From: Dulcicalothrix desertica PCC 7102
GTDB taxonomy: Bacteria > Cyanobacteriota > Cyanobacteriia > Cyanobacteriales > Nostocaceae
Length of the DNA: 64,000 nucleotides
Direction: 5' to 3'
NCBI RefSeq assembly: GCF_003991905.1
Contig: NZ_RSCL01000003.1
Coordinates: forward strand, 482,290 to 546,289
Part shown: piece after piece, positions 43,890 to 52,302 of the stretch
How the letters are laid out: every line of letters begins with the position of its first letter
Position numbering within the stretch: position 1 is the first letter of the stretch
Notes under the pieces: model-generated
The model's input: the letters and a program-made list of their open reading frames with translations, nothing else
Databases searched by the model: none
Told to the model about the DNA's origin: nothing
Made by a program: the position numbers and the translations under genes

Positions 43890-43952
43890 GGACTTGCAAA
43901 AATTAAATTCTCCATTTGTGGAATGGGCATCCCTGCCCGTTCAAACTGTAGG
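43887..43952. repeat. Half copy of the 16355-16483 MITE
   Basis: TAGGGACTTGCAAAAATTAA, then ATTCTCCA...TTGTGGAATGGGCAT and CCCGTTCAAACTGTAGG match the inverted right half of the 129-bp element. The copy ends where the Rpn gene's 3' end begins, so it separates two convergent genes and supplies the SDR stop codon. Confidence 0.6.
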
Positions 43953-43953
43953 T

Positions 43954-44865
43954 TTATTGTTGTTGTAATTGTTCAATCTCTGCCATACTTAAACCTGTAG
44001 TTTGGCTAATAGTTTCTATATCTAAAATGCCAAGCAATGAGCGCGCGATAGAAATTGCTTTTTCTTTTGCTCCTTCTTCTCTTCCTTGTTGTAGTCCTTG
44101 TTCTAACGCTTCCTGTCGTGCTGTCATCTCAATGGCATACCAATCTCGGTAAACCTTCAAACTCGCTTGATAACTGCGATTTTCAGCAACAGTAAAGTTG
44201 GCAATTTCCGCGACCTCAAACAGTTGCTCAAACACTTCTTCCTGCAAAGATTGTGGTGGTTCGTATAACTGGGGTAAGTTGCGAAACAGAAATAGCCACT
44301 TGTCAAAGTGCGTCTGCAACTCCTCTAATGTTTTCCTAAACTTCGGCAACTCAATATAAATAAACTTTAGCTTATCATAAAAAACGCGACAATAAGAATC
44401 TTTTAGCTCAACGATGTGCAAAAATGTCGGGTCATTTTGATGGTCATCAAAAACAAAATCGAGAATTCCCACTAGATATACAGGAGCTAGTTCGTAACTC
44501 CATTCTCCCTTTTGGGCTTGCTCTTGAATTGGAAAACTGGCATAGTAGATACTACGGTCTTTAAAGAAGTTTTGCTTGACTTTTTGCAGTTCCACAATAA
44601 ATAGCTCACCGTTTTCTGCCTCACAGTAGATGTCAAAAATCGCTTTGCGGTCTATTGTTGTGGCGCCGAGGTTCTCTAAATTTTTAAACGTTACATCCCG
44701 AATTTGGTGACGCTGTGGTAGCAACGTATTTAGAAAATCAATCAGCAGACGTTTGTTTGGCTCCGACCCAAACACACGCTTGAAGCCAAAATCTGTTAGT
44801 AAGCTAATATATCGGTCTGGCTGGGAGAACACCATAAAAGAGACTTTCATCGGATGAATTGACAT
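43954..44865 (-). CDS. Rpn family recombination-promoting nuclease / putative transposase
   Basis: A 303-residue PD-(D/E)XK nuclease of the Rpn (PF12784-like) family. It begins YISLLTDFGFKRVFGSEPNK and continues with DFLNTLLPQRHQIRDVTF, the catalytic core IFDIYCEAENGELFIVELQK (Asp and Glu-x-Lys-like VELQK), YELAPVYLVGILDF and a C-terminal helix ending in Glu/Gly repeats EQGLQQGREEGAKEKA and a small wing SIAQTTGLSMAEIEQLQQ-like tail. Rpn proteins promote RecA-independent recombination. It is intact, unlike the remnant at 578-928. The first ten codons may not be part of the protein. Confidence 0.9.
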   Translation of the reverse strand: MSIHPMKVSFMVFSQPDRYISLLTDFGFKRVFGSEPNKRLLIDFLNTLLPQRHQIRDVTFKNLENLGATTIDRKAIFDIYCEAENGELFIVELQKVKQNFFKDRSIYYASFPIQEQAQKGEWSYELAPVYLVGILDFVFDDHQNDPTFLHIVELKDSYCRVFYDKLKFIYIELPKFRKTLEELQTHFDKWLFLFRNLPQLYEPPQSLQEEVFEQLFEVAEIANFTVAENRSYQASLKVYRDWYAIEMTARQEALEQGLQQGREEGAKEKAISIARSLLGILDIETISQTTGLSMAEIEQLQQQ

Positions 44866-45078
44866 CTATAATTATAGAATCACAAATCGATTCATAACTA
44901 TATAAGATATTTGCCCTCTCCCAGAATGGATACAGAAGAGCGATTTGGGGGCGGCGCCCATCATTGTATAAAGCATTAGTTATTTAGCTTCACTAATCAT
45001 GTCTGCTGCTTGTTCGATTAGAGAATTTGACATAAATCTTAGGTAGGTAACGCGAGATTCCCTAATCGTTTCATCGAA

Positions 45079-46056
45079 TCAAGTTGTATAGCTGGCGATT
45101 TTCTGTGATGCTAACCATACATTGGTAACAGTATACTTCGTAAACACCGACTTTTTGGTGGCGCCGCAAGAACCTTTGAGTTCAACAGTCTTTTTAGCGT
45201 CTTTGAATAATTGTGCTTGATGACAGTATATAGAACCATCGGGTTTTTCAAAAGTCAGTTCGGCAATAATATTACTATTGTCTTCACTTGAATCAACGAT
45301 TCTACCAGCAACTTTATAACTGAACCAGTCCCAACCGTAACGCAATATTAAGTCTCGTTCCAAAACTTGGATTTCGGGTGGTAAAACCCCCCACCCCCGA
45401 TACACCTGATTCAAACATTCGATATTACCGGTGCGGGTAAGTACGGCTTTAAAAATATCTGGTTCTAAGGCGCCATAATATCTACCATCAGGTAAATCTA
45501 TCGCAGTTGGAGCAAATCGATGCCCACCAAAATGCGTAGTTTTCCACATCCGCACAGTATCGGGATATAAATTAGATACTAATTCGGAAGCGTAAAAATG
45601 AAAAGGGGCGCCATATCTAGCACAACAACGGTCATGACTACCGTGTGTACATACTAAAATATCTCGCTTTACACTTGTTTCAACTTCATGCTCAGTAACA
45701 TTACCATACAACCACTTTTTGACCAAACCAGCAACTTGCTCGATATTAGGCAAACTATATTCTTGTTTGCGATATCCACTTCCTAAACCGTCTTTACGTT
45801 GATATATCAAAAGCGTTGTACGATTCGATTTATGAGATACATCATTGGCTATCAACAAAAACTTTATAGGCAGTCGCGCACGTTTAACTTCTTCTACTAA
45901 GTTTTTTAAGTTACTTGGAACCCACTTAGAATCAAACGCTTCAGATGCCCAAGGTTGAGGACACTCTACTAATATATAAGTCTGATGGTTAGCTGCACTG
46001 CCAATGATGTCTTCTCCCAAAGAACGTGAATTATCAGAACAAAAGGAATTACTCAT
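45079..46056 (-). CDS. Sucrase/ferredoxin-like family protein
   Basis: A 325-residue protein matching the sucrase/ferredoxin-like family (thioredoxin-like 2Fe-2S fold). Visible are the N-terminal LGEDIIGSAANHQTYILVEC with PQPWASEAF, the metal-site block RDILVCTHGSHDRCCARYG and TTHFGGHRFAPTAIDLPDGR followed by YYGALEPD. The cysteines and histidines probably hold a 2Fe-2S cluster. Despite the name there is no evidence for sucrase activity; an electron-transfer role is inferred. Cytosolic, single gene. Length fits the family. Confidence 0.88.
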   Translation of the reverse strand: MSNSFCSDNSRSLGEDIIGSAANHQTYILVECPQPWASEAFDSKWVPSNLKNLVEEVKRARLPIKFLLIANDVSHKSNRTTLLIYQRKDGLGSGYRKQEYSLPNIEQVAGLVKKWLYGNVTEHEVETSVKRDILVCTHGSHDRCCARYGAPFHFYASELVSNLYPDTVRMWKTTHFGGHRFAPTAIDLPDGRYYGALEPDIFKAVLTRTGNIECLNQVYRGWGVLPPEIQVLERDLILRYGWDWFSYKVAGRIVDSSEDNSNIIAELTFEKPDGSIYCHQAQLFKDAKKTVELKGSCGATKKSVFTKYTVTNVWLASQKIASYTT

Positions 46057-46709
46057 TTACCTGTACTACACTTTTTTATATACGGACAAAGAATTTTAAG
46101 GTTTTTTACACAGAGTTTGTTAAAAAGGCGCCCTTATTCAAATGATAAACTCGCATCTATCATCTACCAAGAGAGCGATATAAACTAGGGTTTAATTATG
46201 ATTCTCTAACATTTTGCGATATCAAGCCATCTTTCTTCAGAAACATATTGATAACTTTTATCAACAATCTAAAAACAATATAAATATAGAGCAATATATC
46301 TGCTCATCGTTCGTTTTATTGCTTAAGGTTGATTGACAAAAAGGTATGTTTGCTCAGTAATGGCATCACACTTCAGAAATGCCCACTTTTAAGGCTGATT
46401 TATGTTTTTGTGCGGAATTTAAGGTTAACCTCCTGAACACTTAACTGTATTTGGCTTTTAAGCTTATGCCTCGACTCTAACTCAAGTTAGAAAAATTTGC
46501 AAGTAGTTGCAACTCTTTCTCTTTTACCTTTACAATAATAGGCGCCTATGAACAGATTAAACGTTGATTAAAAGTGATTTATGAACAAACTATAAAGTTC
46601 ATAGACAAAAATCTATGTCTAAAATAAAATAAAAAACTTTCGCAATAAAATCAGACTAATTGGCAGTAAAGTTAGGATAGTAAGATTCGTAGAAAAAGAT
46701 GAGTGTATT
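46057..46709. other. Intergenic stretch, no gene seen
   Basis: About 650 AT-rich bases between divergent genes. It has a small hairpin CATAGA..TCTATG (about 46600-46617) and GGCGCC sites near 46127 and 46540. No coding frame, tRNA or recognisable RNA. Confidence 0.5.
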
Positions 46710-47293
46710 ATGGGAGTTGCTTATTTCAGCTTTTATGCAGAAGCTCAACGATTTTTTACCACGACATAAAAGAGAGGTGAGCATCAGTCATAACTTTACA
46801 GAACGGGCATCTATCAAGGATGTGATAGAATCCTTTGGTATACCGCATCCCCCAATACACAGTAGAAATTAGTACTTGTTACTAGTTTTTACCGGGTTAA
46901 ATGATATCCGTAATGACTACGAAGATAAGGAACTTGCACGAGTTTCCAGTCGTGAAAATCGAATTTTGAAGGGCGCGCGACAAAGGATTGTTGATGCGGG
47001 GTATAGTAGTGTATGTTTACTACGTTCGACAAACTGACCCAAATAAACAAATAGTCGAACTGATTCAAAGATTTAACTTATTAAAACACGTGGCGCCGTT
47101 TCGTCGCTGCATTCGTTGTAACGAATTGTTAAGCCAAGTAAACAAAGAGTTGGTAATATCAGAGATACCAGAAACCGTCAAACAGATCAACGATAAATTC
47201 CACCGTTGTCAAAATTGCCATCAGATTTATTGGAAGGGTTCGCACTACGACCAGTTACACTCATTTATCGATAAAATATTAAAAGACGTGTAA
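46710..47293 (+). pseudogene. Mut7-C RNase domain protein, multiply disrupted
   Basis: Pieces of one protein lie in order in different frames. MGVAYFSFYAEA (from ATG 46710) is followed, one frame over, by NDFLPRHKREVSISHNFTER, then ASIKDVIESFGIPHPP and a TAG; this is the ubiquitin-like N-terminal domain. Then come DIRNDYEDKELARVSSRENR and, after another shift, LMRGIVVYVYYVRQTDPNK, with the zinc-ribbon RRCIRCNELL and RCQNCHQIYWKGSHY to the stop. At least two frameshifts, a stop and loss of about 80 residues separate the pieces. The last 101 codons are open (46988-47293), but the nuclease active site is not intact. Confidence 0.75.
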
Positions 47294-47308
47294 GGTGCGT
47301 CACGCACC
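47294..47308. repeat. GGTGCGTCACGCACC palindrome
   Basis: A perfect 7-bp-arm palindrome directly after the Mut7-C stop, related to the GGTGCGTAACGC arms at 53162-53220 and the half copy near 63088-63100. A possible terminator. Confidence 0.55.
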
Positions 47309-47432
47309 CCACAGGCCTCATTAGGTTTGTTGGTTGTTTTGGGTGAGATGTGCGAGAATAAGAAAAATAGACAGTCTTCGATACATTTCTTAACAAAGAG
47401 AATTTATAGAATGTTGAAATTAAGGCAGAATT

Positions 47433-48905
47433 ATGTATTCAGCAAAAGCAGCAGCACTTTTAATATTGGATGCTCAAAATAGAACGAAAGCTGTACCAGA
47501 GAAGTTAGAAAGTGAATTAACGTATGTAGCAGGGTGGTGCTACTGGTATAAAGGAGCAAGTCTCGTCAAAGAGTTTGCTTACTCTTGTTTAGAGTTGTTA
47601 ACGAAAGAGAAATTAAACCTGATATTGAAAGAGTTAGGGTTAACAGTCGCGAAGTCATCGACAAAAGAAGATATAGTAAAAGTATTAAAAGAAGTTAAGA
47701 TTACAGAGTTACGTGCGATTTTAACTAAAAAAGTTATGCCAGACTTTGAATTGTCGGTAGTAACTTTTGAGAAATTGTTCCGTATATCTACAGCAAACCG
47801 TCGCAGACTGCAAGAAATAAAAGATGCTCTACCCATTCTTTACTGGGGAGAATCAAAATATGGACAGTATCCAGTTTTTAGTTTATTAAAAGTATTAGAA
47901 ATTTTACATGCAGATAAAACGTTATTAAAACAATTTTATGATTATGTCGAAGAAAAGTTGACGGCAAAAGCTAAACAAATTGCACGAGAGAAAGAATTAG
48001 AGCTTTCGTTTAAAGATAAATTTTTGGGTAGAGTTGCACAATATCCAGAGATAGCGAAAAATGACAATATAAAACAGTTAGTTAAACAAGAGAGATATCG
48101 AGCAGCACATAATTCCTTAAATAATTTAATTCAGCAGAAAGAAAGAATTGACCGTGAGAATGCAATTGAACTTTCGTTTAAATACGAGTTTACAGAAAAA
48201 GCGGCAATATATCCAGATTTGATTTATGATAATAATCTTCAGCAGTTGATTCAAAAAGAATATTATAAAAGTGCGTGTAGATTATTGAATGAGTTAATTC
48301 AAAAACAAGATAAAATCAAGCGTCAAAAAGCATTAGAGCTTTCATTCCGAGACAAATTCATCCAAAAATCGGCAGAATATCCAGATTTGGGACAAAGAAA
48401 GAATATCCAAACGTTAATTATCGAAGAAAAATATCAAGCTGCATATAACGCATTATCTGATTTAATTAAAGAACAAGAAAAATATGCGCGACTTCAGCAG
48501 CAATATTTAAATTTGTGTGAAGAGTTGGGTACAGAAGCAGAACAACACAAAAATTTAAGTGCGTTAACAAAAGCTATTCAAGAATTACAGGTAATTCGTA
48601 AAGAATTAACGAACAGCAAAACAATGGGAGACTTAGCAAAATCGTTAGATAATTTGCTGCAACAAGAAGTAGAAATTTTTAGCCAAACTGCTGACCGTCA
48701 ATTTCAGTATTCCAAAGAATTACAATCAGATAACAAAGCATTAAAGTTTTGTCAAATGGTTTTATCAAGCAAAGGGAACTGTCCAGAAAATCAATTACGG
48801 TGGAAAAATATTAAAAACGTTTCAGAGACCATTGCCAACTACGAAGACTTAATTTTTTCTCATCCCGTACTGCTGCAAATTCAGGGTGTTTCAGAACTTA
48901 CGTAA
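47433..48905 (+). CDS. Unknown protein with three 56-residue helical repeats (490 aa)
   Basis: A 490-residue, highly charged helical protein. Residues about 1-100 include a SAP-like pair of helices (TKEKLNLILKELGLTVAKSS, TKEDIVKVLKE). Residues 105-170 are helical. Three repeats follow with exactly 56-residue period, LSF at 191, 247 and 303. Each has the form ELSFKxKFxxxxAxYPxL, then a short helix and LVKQERYRAAHNSLNNLIQQ-like ending. A coiled-coil region (350-430) and a C-terminal helix end the chain. No catalytic motif. A nucleic-acid-binding or scaffold role is a guess from the SAP-like part. I do not recognise the repeat as a named family. Confidence 0.7.
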   Translation: MYSAKAAALLILDAQNRTKAVPEKLESELTYVAGWCYWYKGASLVKEFAYSCLELLTKEKLNLILKELGLTVAKSSTKEDIVKVLKEVKITELRAILTKKVMPDFELSVVTFEKLFRISTANRRRLQEIKDALPILYWGESKYGQYPVFSLLKVLEILHADKTLLKQFYDYVEEKLTAKAKQIAREKELELSFKDKFLGRVAQYPEIAKNDNIKQLVKQERYRAAHNSLNNLIQQKERIDRENAIELSFKYEFTEKAAIYPDLIYDNNLQQLIQKEYYKSACRLLNELIQKQDKIKRQKALELSFRDKFIQKSAEYPDLGQRKNIQTLIIEEKYQAAYNALSDLIKEQEKYARLQQQYLNLCEELGTEAEQHKNLSALTKAIQELQVIRKELTNSKTMGDLAKSLDNLLQQEVEIFSQTADRQFQYSKELQSDNKALKFCQMVLSSKGNCPENQLRWKNIKNVSETIANYEDLIFSHPVLLQIQGVSELT

Positions 48906-49204
48906 AAACCACAGTAAATATGCCCATTTGTTACATCTCTTTGATATATTCTAACTGAATTATTAAAAAAATATTAACAAATTTCAAGAATTTTAAAAAA
49001 TTGTATACTTTATTAACTCTACATGTCAGAAGATAAAGTAGACTGCATGTAATATCATCACTTGAATAAAATTAAGTCTAAAGGCGATAAGCAACGGTAC
49101 AAAATTACCTTTTGATTTAGCTAATACATGTAAACAGCTTATAAGCTTAACCTTTCCTTATTCAAGTAAATGTAAACTTAAGTGAAGTCGCTATCGAGAC
49201 AATT

Positions 49205-49795
49205 ATGCATCTACTAGAAAAGGAATTGTGCGAACTTAGACATGTAAATCAGTTATTGAAAGAAGAAATTCGCTGTCGTAGATTGATGGAGTTAAAGCTG
49301 CGTAGCTTTGAGACTCAGATGCGGGCAGTTTTGGGGACATTTAACGATATGATGTTGGTGGTATATATTTGTGGAGACGAAATAGCAAATATAGAAATAC
49401 TCGCGACAATGAAGTTCGATTCGAGTTTAGACGGCGCCAATGATACAATAACTCAAACTATAAAGCAGTTTTTTCAAGAAGATATACTACAAATCTACTT
49501 AGAAAAAATTTTACAAGTGTTGAAAACGCAAAAAGCATGTAGCTTTGATTATAGTATATGTTGTGAACGGCGCCTTCTAAGGTATAATGCAAAAATTCAC
49601 CCAATATCAGAGAATTCGGTATTATGGGTAGGATGCGAAATCAGCGAGAGTAGATTAAGGGAAGTAGAAGCAGAAAAGGTTCTGAAGTTTGAGAGTTTAG
49701 TAAATTCGGCGCCAGTAGGAATATTTGAAACAGATGCAAAAGCTAATTATGTATTTGTGAATCCTCATTGGTTGAAGATATCTGGAATGAATTAA
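49205..49795 (+). pseudogene. PAS-domain sensor protein, truncated in second PAS
   Basis: The 196 codons start with a coiled-coil MHLLEKELCELRHVNQLLKE and a PAS-like domain (about 35-155; LGTFNDMMLVVYICGDEIAN, LLRYNAKIHPISENSVLWVG). A second PAS begins at 160 (KFESLVNSAPVGIFETDAKA) and breaks off after NPHWLKISGMN, where PAS domains normally have another 80 residues. No kinase domain follows. It is the 5' part of a multi-PAS histidine kinase or cyclase. The frame meets, tail to tail, another apparently truncated gene (49792-50052), so a deletion junction at about 49795 is likely. Confidence 0.7.
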
Positions 49796-50052
49796 TTTAT
49801 AATCCAAAAGTAATGATAAGACGCCTGTATATAGTGAAAGCCAAGTAAGTTTAAAATTGGTAAAATAAAGAAAAAATTTATTGACTCGTTGAAAATTTCT
49901 TGTATTGTTTCTAGTTTAATTGCCCAAACTGGTTCACCAGGCAGTAACTGTCCAGATGGAGAGAGTAAAAGCACATAAATATATATTAACGCAAGTACCC
50001 ACAGTAATATGGATACTAAATTTGTACGTTGTCCTTGGTTTGGCTGTAACAT
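49792..50052 (-). CDS. Small membrane protein, possibly C-terminally truncated
   Basis: From the ATG at 50050-50052 (MLQPNQGQRTNLVSILLWVL) the protein has about 86 residues, with membrane helices at roughly 12-32 (VSILLWVLALIYIYVLLLSP) and 55-75 (NFFFILPILNLLGFH). The loop GQLLPGEPVWAIKLETIQE between them has real-gene character. The C-terminus ends abruptly (YIQASYHYFWIIN) at the point where the PAS gene is also broken, so the original protein was probably longer. The family is not recognised. Its promoter region is shared with the divergent Rieske gene. Confidence 0.5.
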   Translation of the reverse strand: MLQPNQGQRTNLVSILLWVLALIYIYVLLLSPSGQLLPGEPVWAIKLETIQEIFNESINFFFILPILNLLGFHYIQASYHYFWIIN

Positions 50053-50100
50053 GTTTATATTACGGGAAAAAGCGTAAGAAGCAATAATAAAGGAGTAACT

Positions 50101-51546
50101 GTGACTACGTACAACAGTTTGCCAACCAACGAGCATGATGTCAACTTAGAACAGGCGCCACAAGAAACAGTATTTCAATGGACAAAACAGTGGTATCCGG
50201 TTGCTGTTGTTGATTTTTTAGACTCTAGGCGCCCTCATGCCATGCAATTACTTGGAAAAAATATTGTATTGTGGAAAGATGCGGAAGGAAAATGGCGATG
50301 TTTTGAAGATGCTTGTCCTCATCGACTGGCGCCTTTTTCAGAGGGACGAGTAGAATCAGATGGTACACTAATGTGTGCTTACCACGCTTGGCGTTTTGAT
50401 GGTGAAGGTAATTGTGTTAGCATTCCCCAAGCTAAAGACGAACAAACGGAGTCGCAACATTGCTCAAATTCTAAATCATGTGCAGTTTTTTATCCAACCC
50501 AAGAACGACAAGGATTATTGTGGGTATGGGCAGAGTCAGGAGTAAAAGCACAACTTGAAAGTCAGTCATTTCAACCGCTAATTACCCCAGAGTTAGAAAA
50601 CAAGTCAGATAAAGTAGTAAAGTTATTTTGGAATTTTCGTGACTTGGCGTATGGATGGGACTTTTTCATGGAGAATATTTCTGACCCAGCGCATGTTCCT
50701 GTCTCGCATCATGGTATTGTTGGCAACCGATACAAGGACGCTAAATATTATGATATGATTCGCGTTTTGGAGATATCAAGTCAATCCGCGTTTGCTTATG
50801 AAATTACACCAACTGCCCCAAATATAAAGCAAGCTGTTAATGATTTTCAACCGCCTTGTTTGATGCGGGTTGTTTCAACTTCATTTGATGGTGGTCAACA
50901 GATTCTAGTTTTATATGCTACTCCAACTCGTCCAGGATGGTGCCGTCATATTGGGTGCCAGGTATTAATCAAAAACAACGAAAACAAAACACCATCAGGT
51001 TTAGGATTTTTTGGATTACCGATGCCAACTTGGTTAGGTCATATTCTCGCTTCGTTATTTCTACACCAAGATATGGTTTTTCTTCATTATCAAGAAAAGA
51101 TTATAGCTCAAAAACAAGGTAGATGGTTGAACAAAGTCTTCACGCCTAACCCTCAAGATAAGATGATAATCGCGTTTCGCAATTGGTTAGAAAATAAAGC
51201 AGGTGGTGGCATTCCTTGGGCGCCAGAATGTAACTCACACCTTCCTAGTCCAGAACTCGATAAACAAAAGCTATTTGATGTTTGGACGACACACACGCAG
51301 CACTGTCGCGTTTGCCAAAATGCTTTAAAAAATATAAATAGGCTAACTGTCTTTGCTTTTGCAACATCTATAATACTTGCATATTTGAGTGTAATTATTG
51401 ATGCGCGCGCTGTTGAATCTTTCCCTCCTGCTAGTTTTTGGTTAGCTCTTTTAGGCGCCGTTACGTTTGCTAGCACAGGTTATCTACTTCTAAAATTGCG
51501 CCGCTTGTTTTACGTATATGAGTTTGAACACGCACGTAATAACTAA
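50101..51546 (+). CDS. Rieske oxygenase, pheophorbide-a-oxygenase/Tic55-like
   Basis: A 481-residue Rieske non-haem iron oxygenase starting at GTG, with AGGAG five bases upstream. The Rieske cluster ligands are Cys72/His74 (ACPHRLAPFSEG) and Cys92/His95 (MCAYHAWRFDGEG). The mononuclear iron site lies in NISDPAHVPVSHHG. The PaO-type C-terminal domain follows. Near the C-terminus, HCRVCQNAL (Cys-x2-Cys, as in PaO/Tic55 proteins) precedes two membrane helices (LTVFAFATSIILAYLSVIID, FWLALLGAVTFASTGYLLL). Chlorophyll-breakdown activity is only a family analogy. It is followed by a perfect 15-bp hairpin and then padR. Confidence 0.9.
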   Translation: MTTYNSLPTNEHDVNLEQAPQETVFQWTKQWYPVAVVDFLDSRRPHAMQLLGKNIVLWKDAEGKWRCFEDACPHRLAPFSEGRVESDGTLMCAYHAWRFDGEGNCVSIPQAKDEQTESQHCSNSKSCAVFYPTQERQGLLWVWAESGVKAQLESQSFQPLITPELENKSDKVVKLFWNFRDLAYGWDFFMENISDPAHVPVSHHGIVGNRYKDAKYYDMIRVLEISSQSAFAYEITPTAPNIKQAVNDFQPPCLMRVVSTSFDGGQQILVLYATPTRPGWCRHIGCQVLIKNNENKTPSGLGFFGLPMPTWLGHILASLFLHQDMVFLHYQEKIIAQKQGRWLNKVFTPNPQDKMIIAFRNWLENKAGGGIPWAPECNSHLPSPELDKQKLFDVWTTHTQHCRVCQNALKNINRLTVFAFATSIILAYLSVIIDARAVESFPPASFWLALLGAVTFASTGYLLLKLRRLFYVYEFEHARNN

Positions 51547-51569
51547 AATCAGTACATAATCACTATTCC

Positions 51570-51600
51570 AAAATTTGACAACCAATGGTTGTCAAATTTT
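51570..51600 (+). terminator. Perfect 15-bp hairpin after Rieske gene
   Basis: AAAATTTGACAACCA (51570-51584) pairs perfectly with TGGTTGTCAAATTTT (51586-51600) around a single base (so the tip opens to a small loop), 24 bases after the stop. It ends in TTTT, as in intrinsic terminators. Confidence 0.75.
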
Positions 51601-51640
51601 AATACCTTATTCTTTCGTGACATCTCCTACAAATAAACTA

Positions 51641-51700
51641 TTACTCAACTAATTGAGTAAGATTGATGCTTTATACTGTATACTCAACAAAGTGAGTATA
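51641..51700. promoter_or_regulatory. Two ATACTCAA-type palindromes, probable PadR operators
   Basis: TTACTCAACTAATTGAGTAA (51641-51660, 8-bp arms) and TATACTCA/TGAGTATA with a 6-base spacer (51679-51700) share the half-site TACTCA. They lie 50-110 bases before the padR ATG, about 38 bases centre to centre. PadR regulators typically bind ATGT/ATAC-type palindromes and control themselves, so autoregulation is likely. Confidence 0.6.
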
Positions 51701-51748
51701 TTTAATCAAGTTTATTTATAAAAGCTAAAGAAAGAATAGAATCAAGTT

Positions 51749-52294
51749 ATGGCAATATCTCATGCGATTTTGGCGGCATTATTAGATACAGCGTGTAGTG
51801 GTTATGATTTGTCGAAGCAGTTTGCGGGGACTGTAGGTTTTTTCTGGCACGCAACGCAACAGCAAATTTACCGAGAGTTGAGTAAATTAGAGGAAGAGGG
51901 ACATATTGTTGCAGAAGTAATTAGGCAAGAAGGGCGCCCAGACAAGAAAGTATTCTCTGTTACAGAGGCAGGAAAGGAATATCTTCGTAAATGGATATTA
52001 GAACCATCAGAAGTTAGTCCCATAAAAGATGAGTTGCTGGTAAAAGTATTTGCGGGTGAAGTGGCGCCGAAACATAAAATTATTAAAGAATTAGAAAATC
52101 ACCGTGTGCAGCACAAAGATAAGTTAAAAGCGTATCGAGCAATAGAAGAGAAGCATTTTGTAAACCCGCAAACTTTACCTTTGGCAGAAAAGTACCGCTA
52201 TTTAACGCTTCAGCAGGGAATACGCTACGAAATTGAATGGTTAAAGTGGTGCGAAGATACTATAAAGTTTTTACATGAAGATAATTCTAATTGA
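51749..52294 (+). CDS. PadR-family transcriptional regulator
   Basis: A 181-residue protein. The N-terminal winged helix (1-80) has ISHAILAALLDTACSGYDLS, TVGFFWHATQQQIYRELSKL and EEGHIVAEVIRQEGRPDKKV with FSVTEAGKEYL, diagnostic for PadR. The C-terminal dimerisation domain (90-180) is the Vir_act_alpha_C type (ISPIKDELLVKVFAGEV-like, RYLTLQQGIRYEIEWLKWC). It overlaps the start region of the epimerase-like gene (52303), so the two form an operon. Two palindromes lie upstream as candidate binding sites. The effector is unknown. Confidence 0.93.
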   Translation: MAISHAILAALLDTACSGYDLSKQFAGTVGFFWHATQQQIYRELSKLEEEGHIVAEVIRQEGRPDKKVFSVTEAGKEYLRKWILEPSEVSPIKDELLVKVFAGEVAPKHKIIKELENHRVQHKDKLKAYRAIEEKHFVNPQTLPLAEKYRYLTLQQGIRYEIEWLKWCEDTIKFLHEDNSN

Positions 52295-52302
52295 ATTGGG
52301 AT

